A stretch of DNA of 64,000 nucleotides from Pseudomonadota bacterium (GCA_023386155.1 JAEWKH010000012.1:1-64000), one strand, 5' to 3'. Shown: positions 1 to 8,210, numbered from the stretch's first letter. Numbers and translations: made by a program. Notes: generated by a model from the letters alone, not told the origin.

Positions 1-255
1 AGCCAGATCTCGACGGCGATTGCCGCCGCCATGGAGGAGCAGGGCGCGGCCACGGCCGAGATCGCCCGCAACGTCCAGGAGGCGGCGCGCGGCACCGAAC
101 AGGTGACCGGCAGCATCGCGGACGTGCGCCAAGGTGCTGGAGAGACCAGCACGGCGGCCTCCCAGGTGCTGGGAGCGGCACGCGAGCTCGCCCGCCATTC
201 CGAGGACCTCAATCGGGAGGTCTCGACCTTCCTGCAGGGCGTCAAGGCCGCCTGA
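1..255 (+). CDS. Methyl-accepting chemotaxis protein, C-terminal fragment (5' end outside window)
   Basis: The reading frame is open from base 1 and ends with TGA at 253-255, so only the last 84 residues are present. The fragment is rich in Ala, Glu and Gln with the heptad pattern of the cytoplasmic coiled-coil of chemoreceptors, and contains EEQGAATAEIARNV, typical of the return helix of the MCP signalling domain. Known role of the family: relay ligand binding to the CheA/CheW kinase complex. The sensor domain and ligand are not in view. The ATG at 31 is internal. A strong terminator follows at 285. Confidence 0.88.
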   Translation, partial: SQISTAIAAAMEEQGAATAEIARNVQEAARGTEQVTGSIADVRQGAGETSTAASQVLGAARELARHSEDLNREVSTFLQGVKAA

Positions 256-284
256 GCCCGGCCCGAACGGACGATCCCATCCCC

Positions 285-312
285 GCCCGGCTCACCCGAG
301 CCGGGCGTTTTC
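285..312 (+). terminator. Rho-independent terminator after the chemoreceptor gene
   Basis: A perfect 9-bp stem (285-293 with 298-306, GCCCGGCTC/GAGCCGGGC) with a 4-base loop is followed by GTTTTCG. It lies 30 bases after the chemoreceptor stop codon. Confidence 0.85.
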
Positions 313-430
313 GTTCGATCTTCCCGGCCGGTAATCTCCGGATGCCGTCCTTCCAGCGACAGGCCGTCGGAAAGCGATGGAAACCCGGGCTGCGAGGCTT
401 ATATGGTGGGAACGCCCTCGAGACCCGCTC

Positions 431-676
431 ATGCCCAAGACAGACGAACAGCTGGAAGACGAACTGGAAGAGCTGAATGGCACGAAACGTGTCAACTTCC
501 GTGACTATCCGAGTTCCGGTCTTGTGGTGATCGCGGCTCTCAGCTCGGGGCTGGGGTGGATGCTATTCAAATGGCTCGGAAAGAAGCGCAAGGCCCGGAG
601 CGCCCCCCCTGCGGAAGGCGGACCAGCCACAGCTTCCCCTCCTGAATCAGGGCCGCAGGACGATCAGAAGTCCTGA
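431..676 (+). CDS. Small hypothetical membrane protein (81 aa)
   Basis: Family not recognised. From the ATG at 431 the protein has an acidic N-terminus (KTDEQLEDELEEL), one hydrophobic segment at about residues 33-48 (VVIAALSSGLGWMLFKWL), a basic stretch GKKRKAR, and a Pro/Ala/Ser-rich tail. This suggests a single-pass membrane protein with the acidic end outside by the positive-inside rule. An in-frame ATG at 377 would add 18 Trp/Arg-rich residues and seems less likely; neither start has a strong ribosome binding site. Flanked by a terminator upstream and a 26-codon gene downstream on the same strand. Confidence 0.55.
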   Translation: MPKTDEQLEDELEELNGTKRVNFRDYPSSGLVVIAALSSGLGWMLFKWLGKKRKARSAPPAEGGPATASPPESGPQDDQKS

Positions 677-766
677 GTCGGAGTGCCCGCTCCCGCGAGG
701 CGTGCTGTAGCGCACCGCCCCGTGATCTCCTAAAGATTACCTTAGGGAAATCGGCAGGAGGTTTTT

Positions 767-847
767 ATGGCCCGCGATGCTGTTTCCTTCGTTCTCGGCA
801 TCATTGCCCCCGTGGCTCTGGTCGGCTGGCTTCTCATCTTGCACTGA
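767..847 (+). CDS. 26-aa single-pass membrane peptide with a perfect Shine-Dalgarno
   Basis: ATG at 767 is preceded by AGGAGG at 756-761, a 5-base spacing. The 26 codons encode MARDAVSFVLG then a continuous hydrophobic stretch ending LLILH, enough for one membrane helix and nothing more. It does not match CydX, KdpF or other small subunits I know by sequence. The call rests on the ribosome binding site, the clean helix and the position between genes (91 bases after the 81-aa membrane protein, convergent with the regulator ending at 888). Confidence 0.5.
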   Translation: MARDAVSFVLGIIAPVALVGWLLILH

Positions 848-887
848 GAAACCCGATGCCGGTCGGACGGGCATTGTCCGCCTCGTC

Positions 888-1580
888 TCAATCCCCGAGC
901 CAACGCTTCTTCGATGCATCGAGGTGCATCCGCATGGCGGCCTGAGCCAGAAGAGGATCCGCAGCTTCCAGGGCCGCATAGATCTGCTCATGTTCCAGAA
1001 GCGCGGTGTGCCAGCCCTCGCGGCTGTCGAACTTCACGCTGAGCTGGGCGGAAATCGGGCTGTGGCGCTCGTCGAACAGGTCGCGCACGATGCGCATGAG
1101 CACGGAATTGCCCGCTTGGTCCGCAAGGGCGAGATGGAACCGGCGGTCCTGCTCGAGCGGGTCGCGCCCATCCGCGATGTCGGCCCGCATCGCTTGAAGC
1201 GTGGCGTGAAGGGCTGCCAGCCCTTCCGGCGTCATGCGCGCGCAGGCGAGGGCTGCAACCGTTCCTTCGATGACGGCCCGCGCCTGCATGAGCTCCGACG
1301 GGCTCTCTCCCATAGAGCGTATCGTATGGGCCGACCGCTCCACCGGGGCGCAGACGTAGACGCCCGACCCGGAGCGGATTTCGACGCTGCCGTCGATTTC
1401 GAGGGCGATGAGCGCCTCCCGGAGCGACGGACGCGAAACGCCGAGTTGATGCGCGAGATCCCGCTCGGCCGGAAGGCGGGCTCCTGGCAGGAACTGCCCG
1501 CCCTGGATCAAGCCGCGGATCTGATCGGCGACCTGCTGGTAAAGGCGCCTGGGCTCGATGGGCTTGAGCGGGATCGACAT
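888..1580 (-). CDS. FadR-subfamily GntR transcriptional regulator
   Basis: DNA-binding regulator of 230 aa. The N-terminus has the GntR winged helix (RLYQQVADQIRGLI, then GARLPAERDLAHQLGVSRPSLREAL), and the C-terminal part is the all-helical FCD effector domain with the metal-ligand-like pattern DRRFHLAL and a terminal HLDASKKRW. The start at 1580 gives the usual short arm before the winged helix; upstream in-frame ATGs would add unrelated sequence. It is divergent from the aldo/keto reductase operon at 1913, and the region between carries two identical TGGCCTGACCA sites, so it probably controls that operon and itself. The ligand is probably a sugar acid or lactone; that is inference. Confidence 0.88.
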   Translation of the reverse strand: MSIPLKPIEPRRLYQQVADQIRGLIQGGQFLPGARLPAERDLAHQLGVSRPSLREALIALEIDGSVEIRSGSGVYVCAPVERSAHTIRSMGESPSELMQARAVIEGTVAALACARMTPEGLAALHATLQAMRADIADGRDPLEQDRRFHLALADQAGNSVLMRIVRDLFDERHSPISAQLSVKFDSREGWHTALLEHEQIYAALEAADPLLAQAAMRMHLDASKKRWLGD

Positions 1581-1618
1581 GAACCAGAGCCGTTTGACGG
1601 AAAGCGGGAATCTGAAAT

Positions 1619-1748
1619 TGGCCTGACCATATGCCGCCATCCGATCCCTGGCAATGAGCCCAGAATCGCTCCCAACGCCAGCATCCTTTTGACTTGACCA
1701 ATTATTCCTCCCGGACATACTCCTATTGTCCGTAGACTGGCCTGACCA
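1619..1748. promoter_or_regulatory. Candidate operators of the FadR-type regulator (two identical 11-mers)
   Basis: TGGCCTGACCA occurs exactly at 1619-1629 and again at 1738-1748. A third related site TTGACTTGACCAATTA lies around 1689-1704. FadR-subfamily regulators bind TGGT-N-ACCA-like inverted repeats, which these resemble. They lie between the regulator start (1580) and the operon start (1913). Confidence 0.5.
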
Positions 1749-1912
1749 ATCCAGGCCATGGAAGAGCCCTGCAACGAACGGGGCCATGTTGCAGAGGGAG
1801 GAAGCATGAGAGGCTCGCCGGCCCATGTCCGCCGTCGCATCGGCTCGCTGATCGGACCTCGAAAGGCGCGACGGGCGGCCCGTCCCTGCCGGGCGCCGAA
1901 CGAGGGCCTGTC

Positions 1913-2926
1913 ATGAAGGCCTCCGAACGCCGGACCCTTCCCCGCAGGGACCTGTCTCTCACAATGCTCGGGCTCGGCAGCGCGCCTATGGGAGGGCTTT
2001 ACAGCCCGACCAGCTACGCAGAGGCCCAGGCCACGACCGAAGCCGCCTGGGCCCACGGCATCCGTTACTTCGATACGGCACCCTATTACGGCTACACGCG
2101 GTCCGAGCGGCGGCTCGGCGCCCTGCTGAGCGACCGCGACCGGGGTACTTATGCCATCAGCACGAAGGCCGGGCGCCTGATGGTGCCGGACGAGAGCGTC
2201 GGGGACGAAGAGAACGGCTGGGTCCGCCCTCTCCCATTCCGCCCCACCTACGACTACACCTACGACGCCGTCCTGAAGTCCTTCGAGGACAGCCAGCAGC
2301 GCCTCGGCGTCGTCCGGATCGACATTCTCTACATTCACGATATCGGCCGCTACACCCATGGCGACCGGCATGAGCATTACTGGCACCAGCTTACCTCCGG
2401 CGGCGGGTTTCGGGCGCTCCTGGAACTGCGTCGCAGCGGGCGCGTCACGGCCATCGGCCTCGGCGTCAACGAGACGGAGGTCGTTCAGGACGCCATGCAG
2501 GAAGCGGACCTCGATGTCGTCATGCTCGCGGGACGCTACACGCTCCTGGAGCAGATGAGCCTTCCTTTGCTGGAGAAGTGTGCTCGCGCGGGAACCGGGA
2601 TCGTCATTGCGGGCCCGTTCAATTCGGGCGTCCTCGCCGGCAACAACAAGTTCAACTACGAGGATGCTCCGTCGGAGATCGTGCAGCGCGTTCAGGCATT
2701 GAAGGCCGTCTGCGACAGGTTCGATGTCACGCTCCCGGCCGCTGCCCTTCACTTCCCCATGGCCCATCCGGCCGTCGTCTCCTGCGTGACCGGAGCCCGC
2801 AGCGCCGAGCAGCTCCAGACCAACGTGGCATGGTTCGAGAACTCCATCCCGGCGGAGCTGTGGACGGAACTCCGGAAGCTCGGCCTTGTGGACGAAGCGG
2901 CTCCGCTCCCGGACAAAGGCGAATGA
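1913..2926 (+). CDS. Aldo/keto reductase, D-threo-aldose 1-dehydrogenase / L-fucose dehydrogenase type
   Basis: NAD(P)-dependent oxidoreductase of 337 aa with a TIM-barrel fold. The AKR catalytic tetrad is visible as D54 and Y59 (FDTAPYYG), K85 (STKAG) and H142 (YIHDIG). Length and the opening LTMLGLGSAPMGGLY resemble D-threo-aldose 1-dehydrogenase, L-fucose dehydrogenase and pyridoxal 4-dehydrogenase. The adjoining lactonase and sugar ABC importer favour oxidation of a sugar such as L-fucose at C1 to its lactone. Pyridoxal 4-dehydrogenase is the main alternative, since it also makes a lactone. The stop overlaps the next gene's start (ATGA). First gene of the operon divergent from the FadR-type regulator. 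Confidence 0.85.
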   Translation: MKASERRTLPRRDLSLTMLGLGSAPMGGLYSPTSYAEAQATTEAAWAHGIRYFDTAPYYGYTRSERRLGALLSDRDRGTYAISTKAGRLMVPDESVGDEENGWVRPLPFRPTYDYTYDAVLKSFEDSQQRLGVVRIDILYIHDIGRYTHGDRHEHYWHQLTSGGGFRALLELRRSGRVTAIGLGVNETEVVQDAMQEADLDVVMLAGRYTLLEQMSLPLLEKCARAGTGIVIAGPFNSGVLAGNNKFNYEDAPSEIVQRVQALKAVCDRFDVTLPAAALHFPMAHPAVVSCVTGARSAEQLQTNVAWFENSIPAELWTELRKLGLVDEAAPLPDKGE

Positions 2927-3774
2927 GCTCCATGCGGATCGATGCCCACCAGCATTTCTGGCTGATGCGCAACCGAGAGGGCCGATGGCCGCCGCCGGAA
3001 CTTGCAGCGATACACCGCGATTTCATGCCGGGCGATCTGGAGCCGACCTTGAGGGCGTTCGGCATCGGCGGCACCGTCCTGGTGCAATCCCTTCCGACGA
3101 TGGACGACACCGCGTTCATGCTGGATCTGGCGGATCGGCACCCCTTCATCCTCGGCGTCGTGGGGTGGGTCGACCTCAAGTCGGCCGATGCCGTCCGCCA
3201 CATCGCCCGCCTCGCGGCCCATCCGAAACTGAAGAGCCTTCGGCCGATGCTGCAGGACATCCAGGATGTCGGATGGATCGACGATCCGCGCCTCGATCCT
3301 GCCATCGCGGCCATGAAGGAGGCGGGCCTTCGCTTCGATGCCCTAGTCATGCCGCAGCATCTGAGGGCTCTGACCGCTTTCGCGAAGCGCCATCCCGACC
3401 TTCCCGTCGTGATCGATCACGGAGCGAAGCCGCGCATCGCCACGGGCGAGATCGGCGAATGGCGCGAAGCCATGGCGGGCTTGTCCGCACTCCCGAATAC
3501 CCATTGCAAGCTGTCGGGTCTCCTCACGGAGGCCGGCGACAAGCGGGATGCGGCCGCGATCAGGCCCTATGCGGACATCCTCCTCGAATTGTTCGGTCCC
3601 GAGCGCCTCATCTGGGGCAGCGACTGGCCGGTCGTGAGGCTTGCCGGCGACTACGAAGGATGGCTCGCCATGTGCCGCGACTTCATTCCGGCCGGCCATC
3701 ACGACAGCGTCTTCGGCGCGAATGCCAGCCGTTTCTACGAACTCGACGTGAGCCGTCGTGCATCGAGCGCATGA
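2923..3774 (+). CDS. Amidohydrolase-family sugar lactonase (L-fuconolactonase / rhamnonolactonase type)
   Basis: Cytoplasmic hydrolase of 283 aa, COG3618-like. Visible features are the HxH motif H9/H11 (DAHQHFW), H166 (VIDHGAKP), and D234 in WGSDWPV, the metal- and water-binding positions of the amidohydrolase barrel. The family opens 1,4- or 1,5-lactones of L-fuconate, L-rhamnonate or similar acids, or the pyridoxolactone-like product of related dehydrogenases. It starts at the ATG overlapping the preceding stop by four bases, so it is translationally coupled to the aldo/keto reductase that would make its substrate. An ATG at 2932 is possible. Confidence 0.85.
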   Translation: MSSMRIDAHQHFWLMRNREGRWPPPELAAIHRDFMPGDLEPTLRAFGIGGTVLVQSLPTMDDTAFMLDLADRHPFILGVVGWVDLKSADAVRHIARLAAHPKLKSLRPMLQDIQDVGWIDDPRLDPAIAAMKEAGLRFDALVMPQHLRALTAFAKRHPDLPVVIDHGAKPRIATGEIGEWREAMAGLSALPNTHCKLSGLLTEAGDKRDAAAIRPYADILLELFGPERLIWGSDWPVVRLAGDYEGWLAMCRDFIPAGHHDSVFGANASRFYELDVSRRASSA

Positions 3775-3873
3775 GGCCGGTCCAGATGACATCGCGCGGG
3801 ACCCGTGCTTAGATCAACGATGGCGCGAAGACGCCCCGCAGGCGACAGCCTGAAGTTATAGGGAGGAACGATC

Positions 3874-4614
3874 TTGTCACTCCTCGTCCTGAAAGACGTC
3901 GGGAAGGAATTCGGTGCCATCCGGGCCCTGTCCCATGTCAATCTCACGATCAAGCCCGGAGAGGTCGTCGGCCTGATGGGCGACAACGGCGCCGGAAAGT
4001 CGACCCTGGTGAAGATCATCGCGGGCAACTTTCCGCCCTCGCATGGCAGGATCCTGTTCGAGGATCAGGAGGTGCATTTCACCAGGCCGGTCGATGCCCG
4101 CTCCGTGGGCATCGAGGTCGTTTATCAGGATCTCGCCCTCGCCGACAATCTGACCGCGGCGGCCAACGTGTTTCTCGGCCGCGAGCTGAAGCGCAAGGTC
4201 GGGCCGTTCTCGTTCCTCGACCATGCGACGATGAACCAGCGGACGGCGGCCCTGTTTCGCGAACTCAAGTCCGAGACCCGTCCGGACGATCTGGTCCGCG
4301 CCATGTCGGGCGGGCAGAGGCAGGCGGTGGCGATTGCCCGCACGAGACTCGCCAAGGCGAAGCTCATCCTCATGGACGAGCCGACAGCGGCAATCTCGGT
4401 TCGCCAGGTGGCCGAGGTTCTCGACCTCATCCGTCGCCTGAAGGATGCGGGCATCGCCGTGATCCTGATCTCGCACCGCATGCCGGACGTGTTCTCGGTA
4501 TGCGAGCGGGTGATCGTGATGCGGCGCGGGACCAAGGTGGCGGACAAGCCGATCGACCAGTCGAGCCCCGAGGAAGTCACCGCGCTGATTACCGGTGCCA
4601 AGGAAGCGGCGTGA
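3874..4614 (+). CDS. Sugar ABC transporter ATPase, single-domain FrcA type
   Basis: ATPase of 246 aa energising import of a monosaccharide. Walker A GDNGAGKST is at 36-44, the signature SGGQRQ at 145-150, and Walker B LILMDEP ends at 170. It has one nucleotide-binding domain, unlike the duplicated RbsA/MglA ATPases, as in the fructose importer FrcA. The start is TTG at 3874, chosen because GGAGG at 3862-3866 sits 7 bases upstream and the reading frame gives the usual N-terminal strand. It is 99 bases behind the lactonase and overlaps the permease start by one base. Confidence 0.88.
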   Translation: MSLLVLKDVGKEFGAIRALSHVNLTIKPGEVVGLMGDNGAGKSTLVKIIAGNFPPSHGRILFEDQEVHFTRPVDARSVGIEVVYQDLALADNLTAAANVFLGRELKRKVGPFSFLDHATMNQRTAALFRELKSETRPDDLVRAMSGGQRQAVAIARTRLAKAKLILMDEPTAAISVRQVAEVLDLIRRLKDAGIAVILISHRMPDVFSVCERVIVMRRGTKVADKPIDQSSPEEVTALITGAKEAA

Positions 4615-5663
4615 TGAGCGAACTCTCTCCAGCAACCAGTTCCGACACGAGCGACTTCTCGAACGTAGGCCGGGCCCGCTGGTGGCGGCGCGGCTTCTTC
4701 GCGAGCCAGACCGCCTACGTGGCGGCGGCCCTCATCGTCATCATGGTCGTGATGTCCTTCCTGAGTTCGGCCTTCCTCAGTCCGGGGAACCTGGCCAACG
4801 TGGCGAAGAACTTCTCCTTCGTCGGCATCGTGACGCTGGGCGTCACCCTCGTGATCGTCACCGGCGGCATCGATCTCTCCGTCGGCTCCACCATGGCCCT
4901 GTCGGCGATCACCTGCGCCATCGTCATGCAGGCGGTGAGCGGCACGGTGCTCGACAGCATCCCGCTGGCGGGCATGGTGGTCTCGCTCGGCGCGGGCCTC
5001 GGTGTCGCGCTGCTGATCGGCCTGACGAACGGCCTTCTGATCGCCCGCGTCGGCCTCTCGCCCTTCGTGACGACGCTCGGCATGCTCTCGATCGTCCGTG
5101 GCCTCGCCTATGCGGTCACCGAGGGACGCGGACAGGCGCCGACCGGGCCGGACGTGAACCTCTTTTACGACATCACCGACGGCAATATTGCCGGCGTGCC
5201 GGTGGCGGTCATCTATCTCCTCGTTCTAGCGGTGATCATCGGCGTCATTCTTCATCACACGGCTTTCGGGCGGCACATCTTCGCGCTGGGCGGCAACGAG
5301 AAGGCCGCGGCGCTCACCGGCATTGCCGTCGAACGGGTGAAGATCGCCGTCTATGTGCTGTCCGCCGTGTCCGCCGGATTCGCGGGTATCCTGATGGTGG
5401 GATGGCTCGGCTCCGCTCCGGCCAACCTGGCGACAGGCTACGAACTGACGATCATTGCAGCGGCCGTCATCGGCGGCGCCAACCTCAATGGCGGCATCGG
5501 CGGGCCGGCAGGCGCCGTGATCGGCGCCCTTCTCATCGAAGTCATCCGCAACGGCCTCGTGCTCGCGGGCATCAATGCCTATTGGCAGATCGTGCTCGTG
5601 GGCGGGATCATCATCCTGGCGGTCCTGGTCGACCGCTTGCGGACCCTGCGCATGACGTCTTGA
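4614..5663 (+). CDS. Sugar ABC transporter permease, RbsC/FrcC family
   Basis: Inner-membrane permease of 349 aa with about ten hydrophobic segments. Family landmarks are GGIDLSVGS early in the protein and LGGNEKAAALTGI, the conserved cytoplasmic loop that contacts the ATPase. Works with the ATPase at 3874 and the binding protein at 5777. The ATG at 4614 overlaps the ATPase stop (TGATG), indicating coupled translation. Confidence 0.9.
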   Translation: MSELSPATSSDTSDFSNVGRARWWRRGFFASQTAYVAAALIVIMVVMSFLSSAFLSPGNLANVAKNFSFVGIVTLGVTLVIVTGGIDLSVGSTMALSAITCAIVMQAVSGTVLDSIPLAGMVVSLGAGLGVALLIGLTNGLLIARVGLSPFVTTLGMLSIVRGLAYAVTEGRGQAPTGPDVNLFYDITDGNIAGVPVAVIYLLVLAVIIGVILHHTAFGRHIFALGGNEKAAALTGIAVERVKIAVYVLSAVSAGFAGILMVGWLGSAPANLATGYELTIIAAAVIGGANLNGGIGGPAGAVIGALLIEVIRNGLVLAGINAYWQIVLVGGIIILAVLVDRLRTLRMTS

Positions 5664-5776
5664 ACACCGTTGTCGGAGGCAAGTCGTCTTGTCTCGAAAG
5701 CGGATGAGACAACCGGCCGATAGAAGCCGGGCAAGAAACCCCAGGCATGGGGCGCCAAATCAACCAGGAGGAAGAC

Positions 5777-6715
5777 ATGATGAAACGCCTGATCCTTGCC
5801 GCAGTCGCGGCCGCGGCGCTCACCGCCCCGGCGATGGCGCAGCAGACCTACAAGTTCGCCATCGTGCCGAAGGCGATGAACAATCCCTATTTCGATCTCT
5901 CCCGCGATGGCTGCATCAAGCGGGCGAAGGAACTCGGGAATGTCGAATGCATCTACAAGGGTCCCGTCGAACATGAGCCGGCCAGCCAAGCCCAGATCAT
6001 TCAGGATCTGATCAGCCAGAAGGTCGACGGGATCGCCATCTCCGTGTCGGATGCCGCGGCGGCCGTGCGCGTGATCAAGGCCGCGCGCGATGCCGGCATT
6101 CCCGTCATCACCTTCGATGCCGATGCGCCGAGTTCCGCCCGCCAGGCGCATGTGGGCACCGACAACCGGGCCATGGGCCGCGCTCTCGGCGAGGAGCTCC
6201 TGAAGTTGCGTCCTGACGGCGGCAAATACGCCATGGTGTCCGGCGGCCCGGCGGCCGCCAACCTCAAGGAGCGCGTCGAGGGTGTGCGCGATGCGCTCAA
6301 GGGCTCCAAGTGGACGGAAGTCTCCGGCTCCCCCACCTATTGCAACGACGACCTCGCCCTCGCCGTGCAGCAGATGCAGGATCTCAAGACCGCCAATCCG
6401 GACCTCGCCGCCATCGTGCCGGTGGGCGGCTGGCCGATGTTCGTGCCCGAGGCCTACAAGAGCTTCGTGAACAAGAACAAGGAAGCCATGGACCAGGGCA
6501 AGTTCAGCCTCGTGGTGGCCGATACGCTCAAGGTCCAGCTCGAGCTGCTGCGCGACGGCTATGCGAACGCCCTCGTCGGCCAGAGGCCCTACGAGATGGG
6601 CGAGAAGGCGATGGACATCCTTATGCAGCTCAAGAAGGGCGAGAAGGTTCAGGACATCATCTATGCCGGCATCGATCGCGTGACGAAGGACAATGTCGCT
6701 TCCATGCTGAAGTGA
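5777..6715 (+). CDS. Periplasmic sugar-binding protein of the FrcB/RbsB type
   Basis: Solute-binding protein of 312 aa. An N-terminal signal peptide (MMKRLILAAVAAAALTAPAMA, cut before QQ) is followed by the peripla_BP_4 fold, with FAIVPKAMNNPYFD, the DGIAISVSD segment and a late PVGGWPMF segment lining the ligand cleft. It delivers the sugar to the permease at 4614. AGGAGG at 5766-5771 precedes two adjacent ATGs (5777, 5780). Being last in the operon, 113 bases behind the permease, is less usual than being first. The ligand cannot be read from the sequence. Confidence 0.9.
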   Translation: MMKRLILAAVAAAALTAPAMAQQTYKFAIVPKAMNNPYFDLSRDGCIKRAKELGNVECIYKGPVEHEPASQAQIIQDLISQKVDGIAISVSDAAAAVRVIKAARDAGIPVITFDADAPSSARQAHVGTDNRAMGRALGEELLKLRPDGGKYAMVSGGPAAANLKERVEGVRDALKGSKWTEVSGSPTYCNDDLALAVQQMQDLKTANPDLAAIVPVGGWPMFVPEAYKSFVNKNKEAMDQGKFSLVVADTLKVQLELLRDGYANALVGQRPYEMGEKAMDILMQLKKGEKVQDIIYAGIDRVTKDNVASMLK

Positions 6716-6744
6716 TAAGACTTTCCACTCAAAGACCAACTCAC

Positions 6745-6773
6745 GGGGCGCCCTGCTCAGTCAGCGGCGCCCC
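6745..6773. terminator. Bidirectional terminator between the sugar operon and rarD
   Basis: GGGGCGCC (6745-6752) pairs with GGCGCCCC (6766-6773) across a 13-base loop. It lies 30 bases after the binding-protein stop and runs into the rarD stop codon, so it could serve both convergent genes. The T tract is weak (TATTC). Confidence 0.5.
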
Positions 6774-7702
6774 TATTCGGCACTCACCGGCTTCGGCACC
6801 GGCGGAGCCGGCCTCAGGGCGCTGAGGGTATAGATCGCGAGGGCGATCCAGATCAGTCCGAATGCCAGGCCGTCGATCCACCCGAACGCTTCTCCATAAG
6901 CGAGGACGCCGAGCGCGAGCTGGCCCGAGGGCGCCAGATATTGCAGCAGCCCGATGGTGGAGAGCTTCAGCCTCTGCGCGGCCGCGGCAAACCAGATGAG
7001 GGGCAAGGCGGTGCTGAGCCCCGTCAGGATGAGCAGCGCGTCCAGGCGCAGATCACCCCGGAAAGCCACGGATTGGTCGTTCAGGACCGTATGGACGAGG
7101 TAGCCCAGGGCCAAGGGAGTCAGCAGAAGCGACTCGACGCAGAAGCCGACCAGGGGAGCGACCGGCACGATCTTCCGGACCAGGCCGTAAAAACCGAAGC
7201 TGCACGCCAGGGCCAGCGCAACCCAAGGCATCTCGCCCGAGGAGACGGCGAGGACGAGCACGCCCAGGGCGGCGATCAAGCAGGCGGCGACCTGCGCCGG
7301 CGTCAGCCGCTCCCGGAGGAAGAGAACGCCCAGCACGACATTCAGGAGCGGGTTGATGAAGTAGCCAAGGCTTGTCTGAACGAGGTGCCCGGAATTGACG
7401 GCCCAGATATAGATGAGCCAGTTGATGGCGATCAGCCCGGCCGAAAGGCACAGCAGCGGCAGCCGGCCGCGGGAGGTCAGCGCCTCGACAAGCATGCGCC
7501 ATTGCCGGCCGGCAAGGATCAGGCCCAGCGCGAACAGGGTTGCCCAGACGATGCGGTGGGCCAGGATCTGGAGCGCGGGCGCCTCCGCGACAAGCTTGAA
7601 ATGGATCGGAACGGCCAAGCCCCACATGAAGAATGCGGCCAAGGCATAGAGAACGCCAGCCCTTGCCCGACGCGCCTCGGAAGGTGCTGATCCTGTGTCC
7701 AT
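6773..7702 (-). CDS. rarD: RarD-type EamA-family transporter
   Basis: Inner-membrane protein of 309 aa with about ten transmembrane segments in two EamA-like repeats. The N-terminal AGVLYALAAFFMWGL, then LAHRIVWA, the internal NWLIYIWAVNSGHLVQTSLGYF region and late GLLQYLAPSGQL are characteristic of RarD, a subgroup whose substrate is not firmly established (chloramphenicol sensitivity in some species). Convergent with the sugar operon and preceded by a repeat element at 7712. Confidence 0.88.
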   Translation of the reverse strand: MDTGSAPSEARRARAGVLYALAAFFMWGLAVPIHFKLVAEAPALQILAHRIVWATLFALGLILAGRQWRMLVEALTSRGRLPLLCLSAGLIAINWLIYIWAVNSGHLVQTSLGYFINPLLNVVLGVLFLRERLTPAQVAACLIAALGVLVLAVSSGEMPWVALALACSFGFYGLVRKIVPVAPLVGFCVESLLLTPLALGYLVHTVLNDQSVAFRGDLRLDALLILTGLSTALPLIWFAAAAQRLKLSTIGLLQYLAPSGQLALGVLAYGEAFGWIDGLAFGLIWIALAIYTLSALRPAPPVPKPVSAE

Positions 7703-8013
7703 GGAAAGCCTCTAGCGCATCGTACGAAAAAGTGGACCCGGTTTTTCGCACTCAACGATGCGCCAGCCAAGAGGCGAAGCATCGCCCTGTGCGGACCCCG
7801 ACGGCCGCACAGAGCGCCAGATCAACTCCAGAAGGCGCGACAGCCTGACTTTGGCAAAGCCGACAGGCCTGCGCTTTACTGCCGGGAGCCGGTCCTGACG
7901 ACAGGACATCGCGGGGCTGGCCTTGAAGGAAGCGGAAGGGCCGATCCGATGCTCAGGCCCTGGATCAGGCACAGGTCGAAGGTTCGAAACCGTCAAAGGC
8001 CTGGCTTTAAGGA
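7703..8013. other. Intergenic stretch between rarD and tRNA-His
   Basis: About 310 bases. The first part holds a type B palindromic repeat (7712-7764). I see no convincing reading frame, hairpin or promoter in the remaining 250 bases. Confidence 0.5.
7712..7764 (+). repeat. Palindromic repeat, type B, copy 1
   Basis: Inverted repeat with outer arms GCGCATCGT (7715-7723) and ACGATGCGC (7755-7763) and inner CGAAAAA/TTTTTCG around a GTGGACCC core. The same arrangement recurs at 46932-46982 and, in reverse, at about 14919-14960 and about 42066-42115. Confidence 0.8.
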
Positions 8014-8090
8014 TGGTACAGCCGCCCCGGCTCGAACGGGGGACCCCCAGATCCACAATCTGGTGCTCTAACCAACTGAGCTACGGCTGC
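8014..8090 (-). tRNA. tRNA-His (anticodon GTG)
   Basis: Cloverleaf on the minus strand: acceptor GCAGCCG/CGGCTGT, D arm with TAGCTCAGTTGGTTAGAGC, anticodon stem around ATTGTGG giving GTG, T loop GTTCGAG, and encoded CCA (8014-8016). The base before G1 is T, position 72 is T (G1:U72 wobble) and the discriminator is A73. Most bacteria have an extra G-1 paired to C73. The G1:U72 plus A73 form is known from a clade of alphaproteobacteria that has an altered histidyl-tRNA synthetase. Confidence 0.96.
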
Positions 8091-8164
8091 ACGTGAGGCA
8101 GGGTGTAATCGCCCGGACGGGCAATTTCAAGCCCTGTTCGAGATCTCGGGACCTGAAATGAGAA

Positions 8165-8185
8165 CGGCGGGCCGATAGCCCGCCG
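8165..8185 (-). terminator. Terminator of the tctBAC operon
   Basis: Perfect 8-bp stem CGGCGGGC/GCCCGCCG with a 5-base loop, read on the minus strand into TTCTCATTTC, 26 bases after the tctC stop codon. Confidence 0.7.
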
Positions 8186-8210
8186 CCTCGGATGGTCAAG
8201 CTTTGCCGGC

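Noticed and set aside
777..1697. Long plus-strand frame opposite the FadR-type regulator
   Set aside because: Antisense shadow of the GntR/FCD gene, rich in Arg and Gly with no fold signature.
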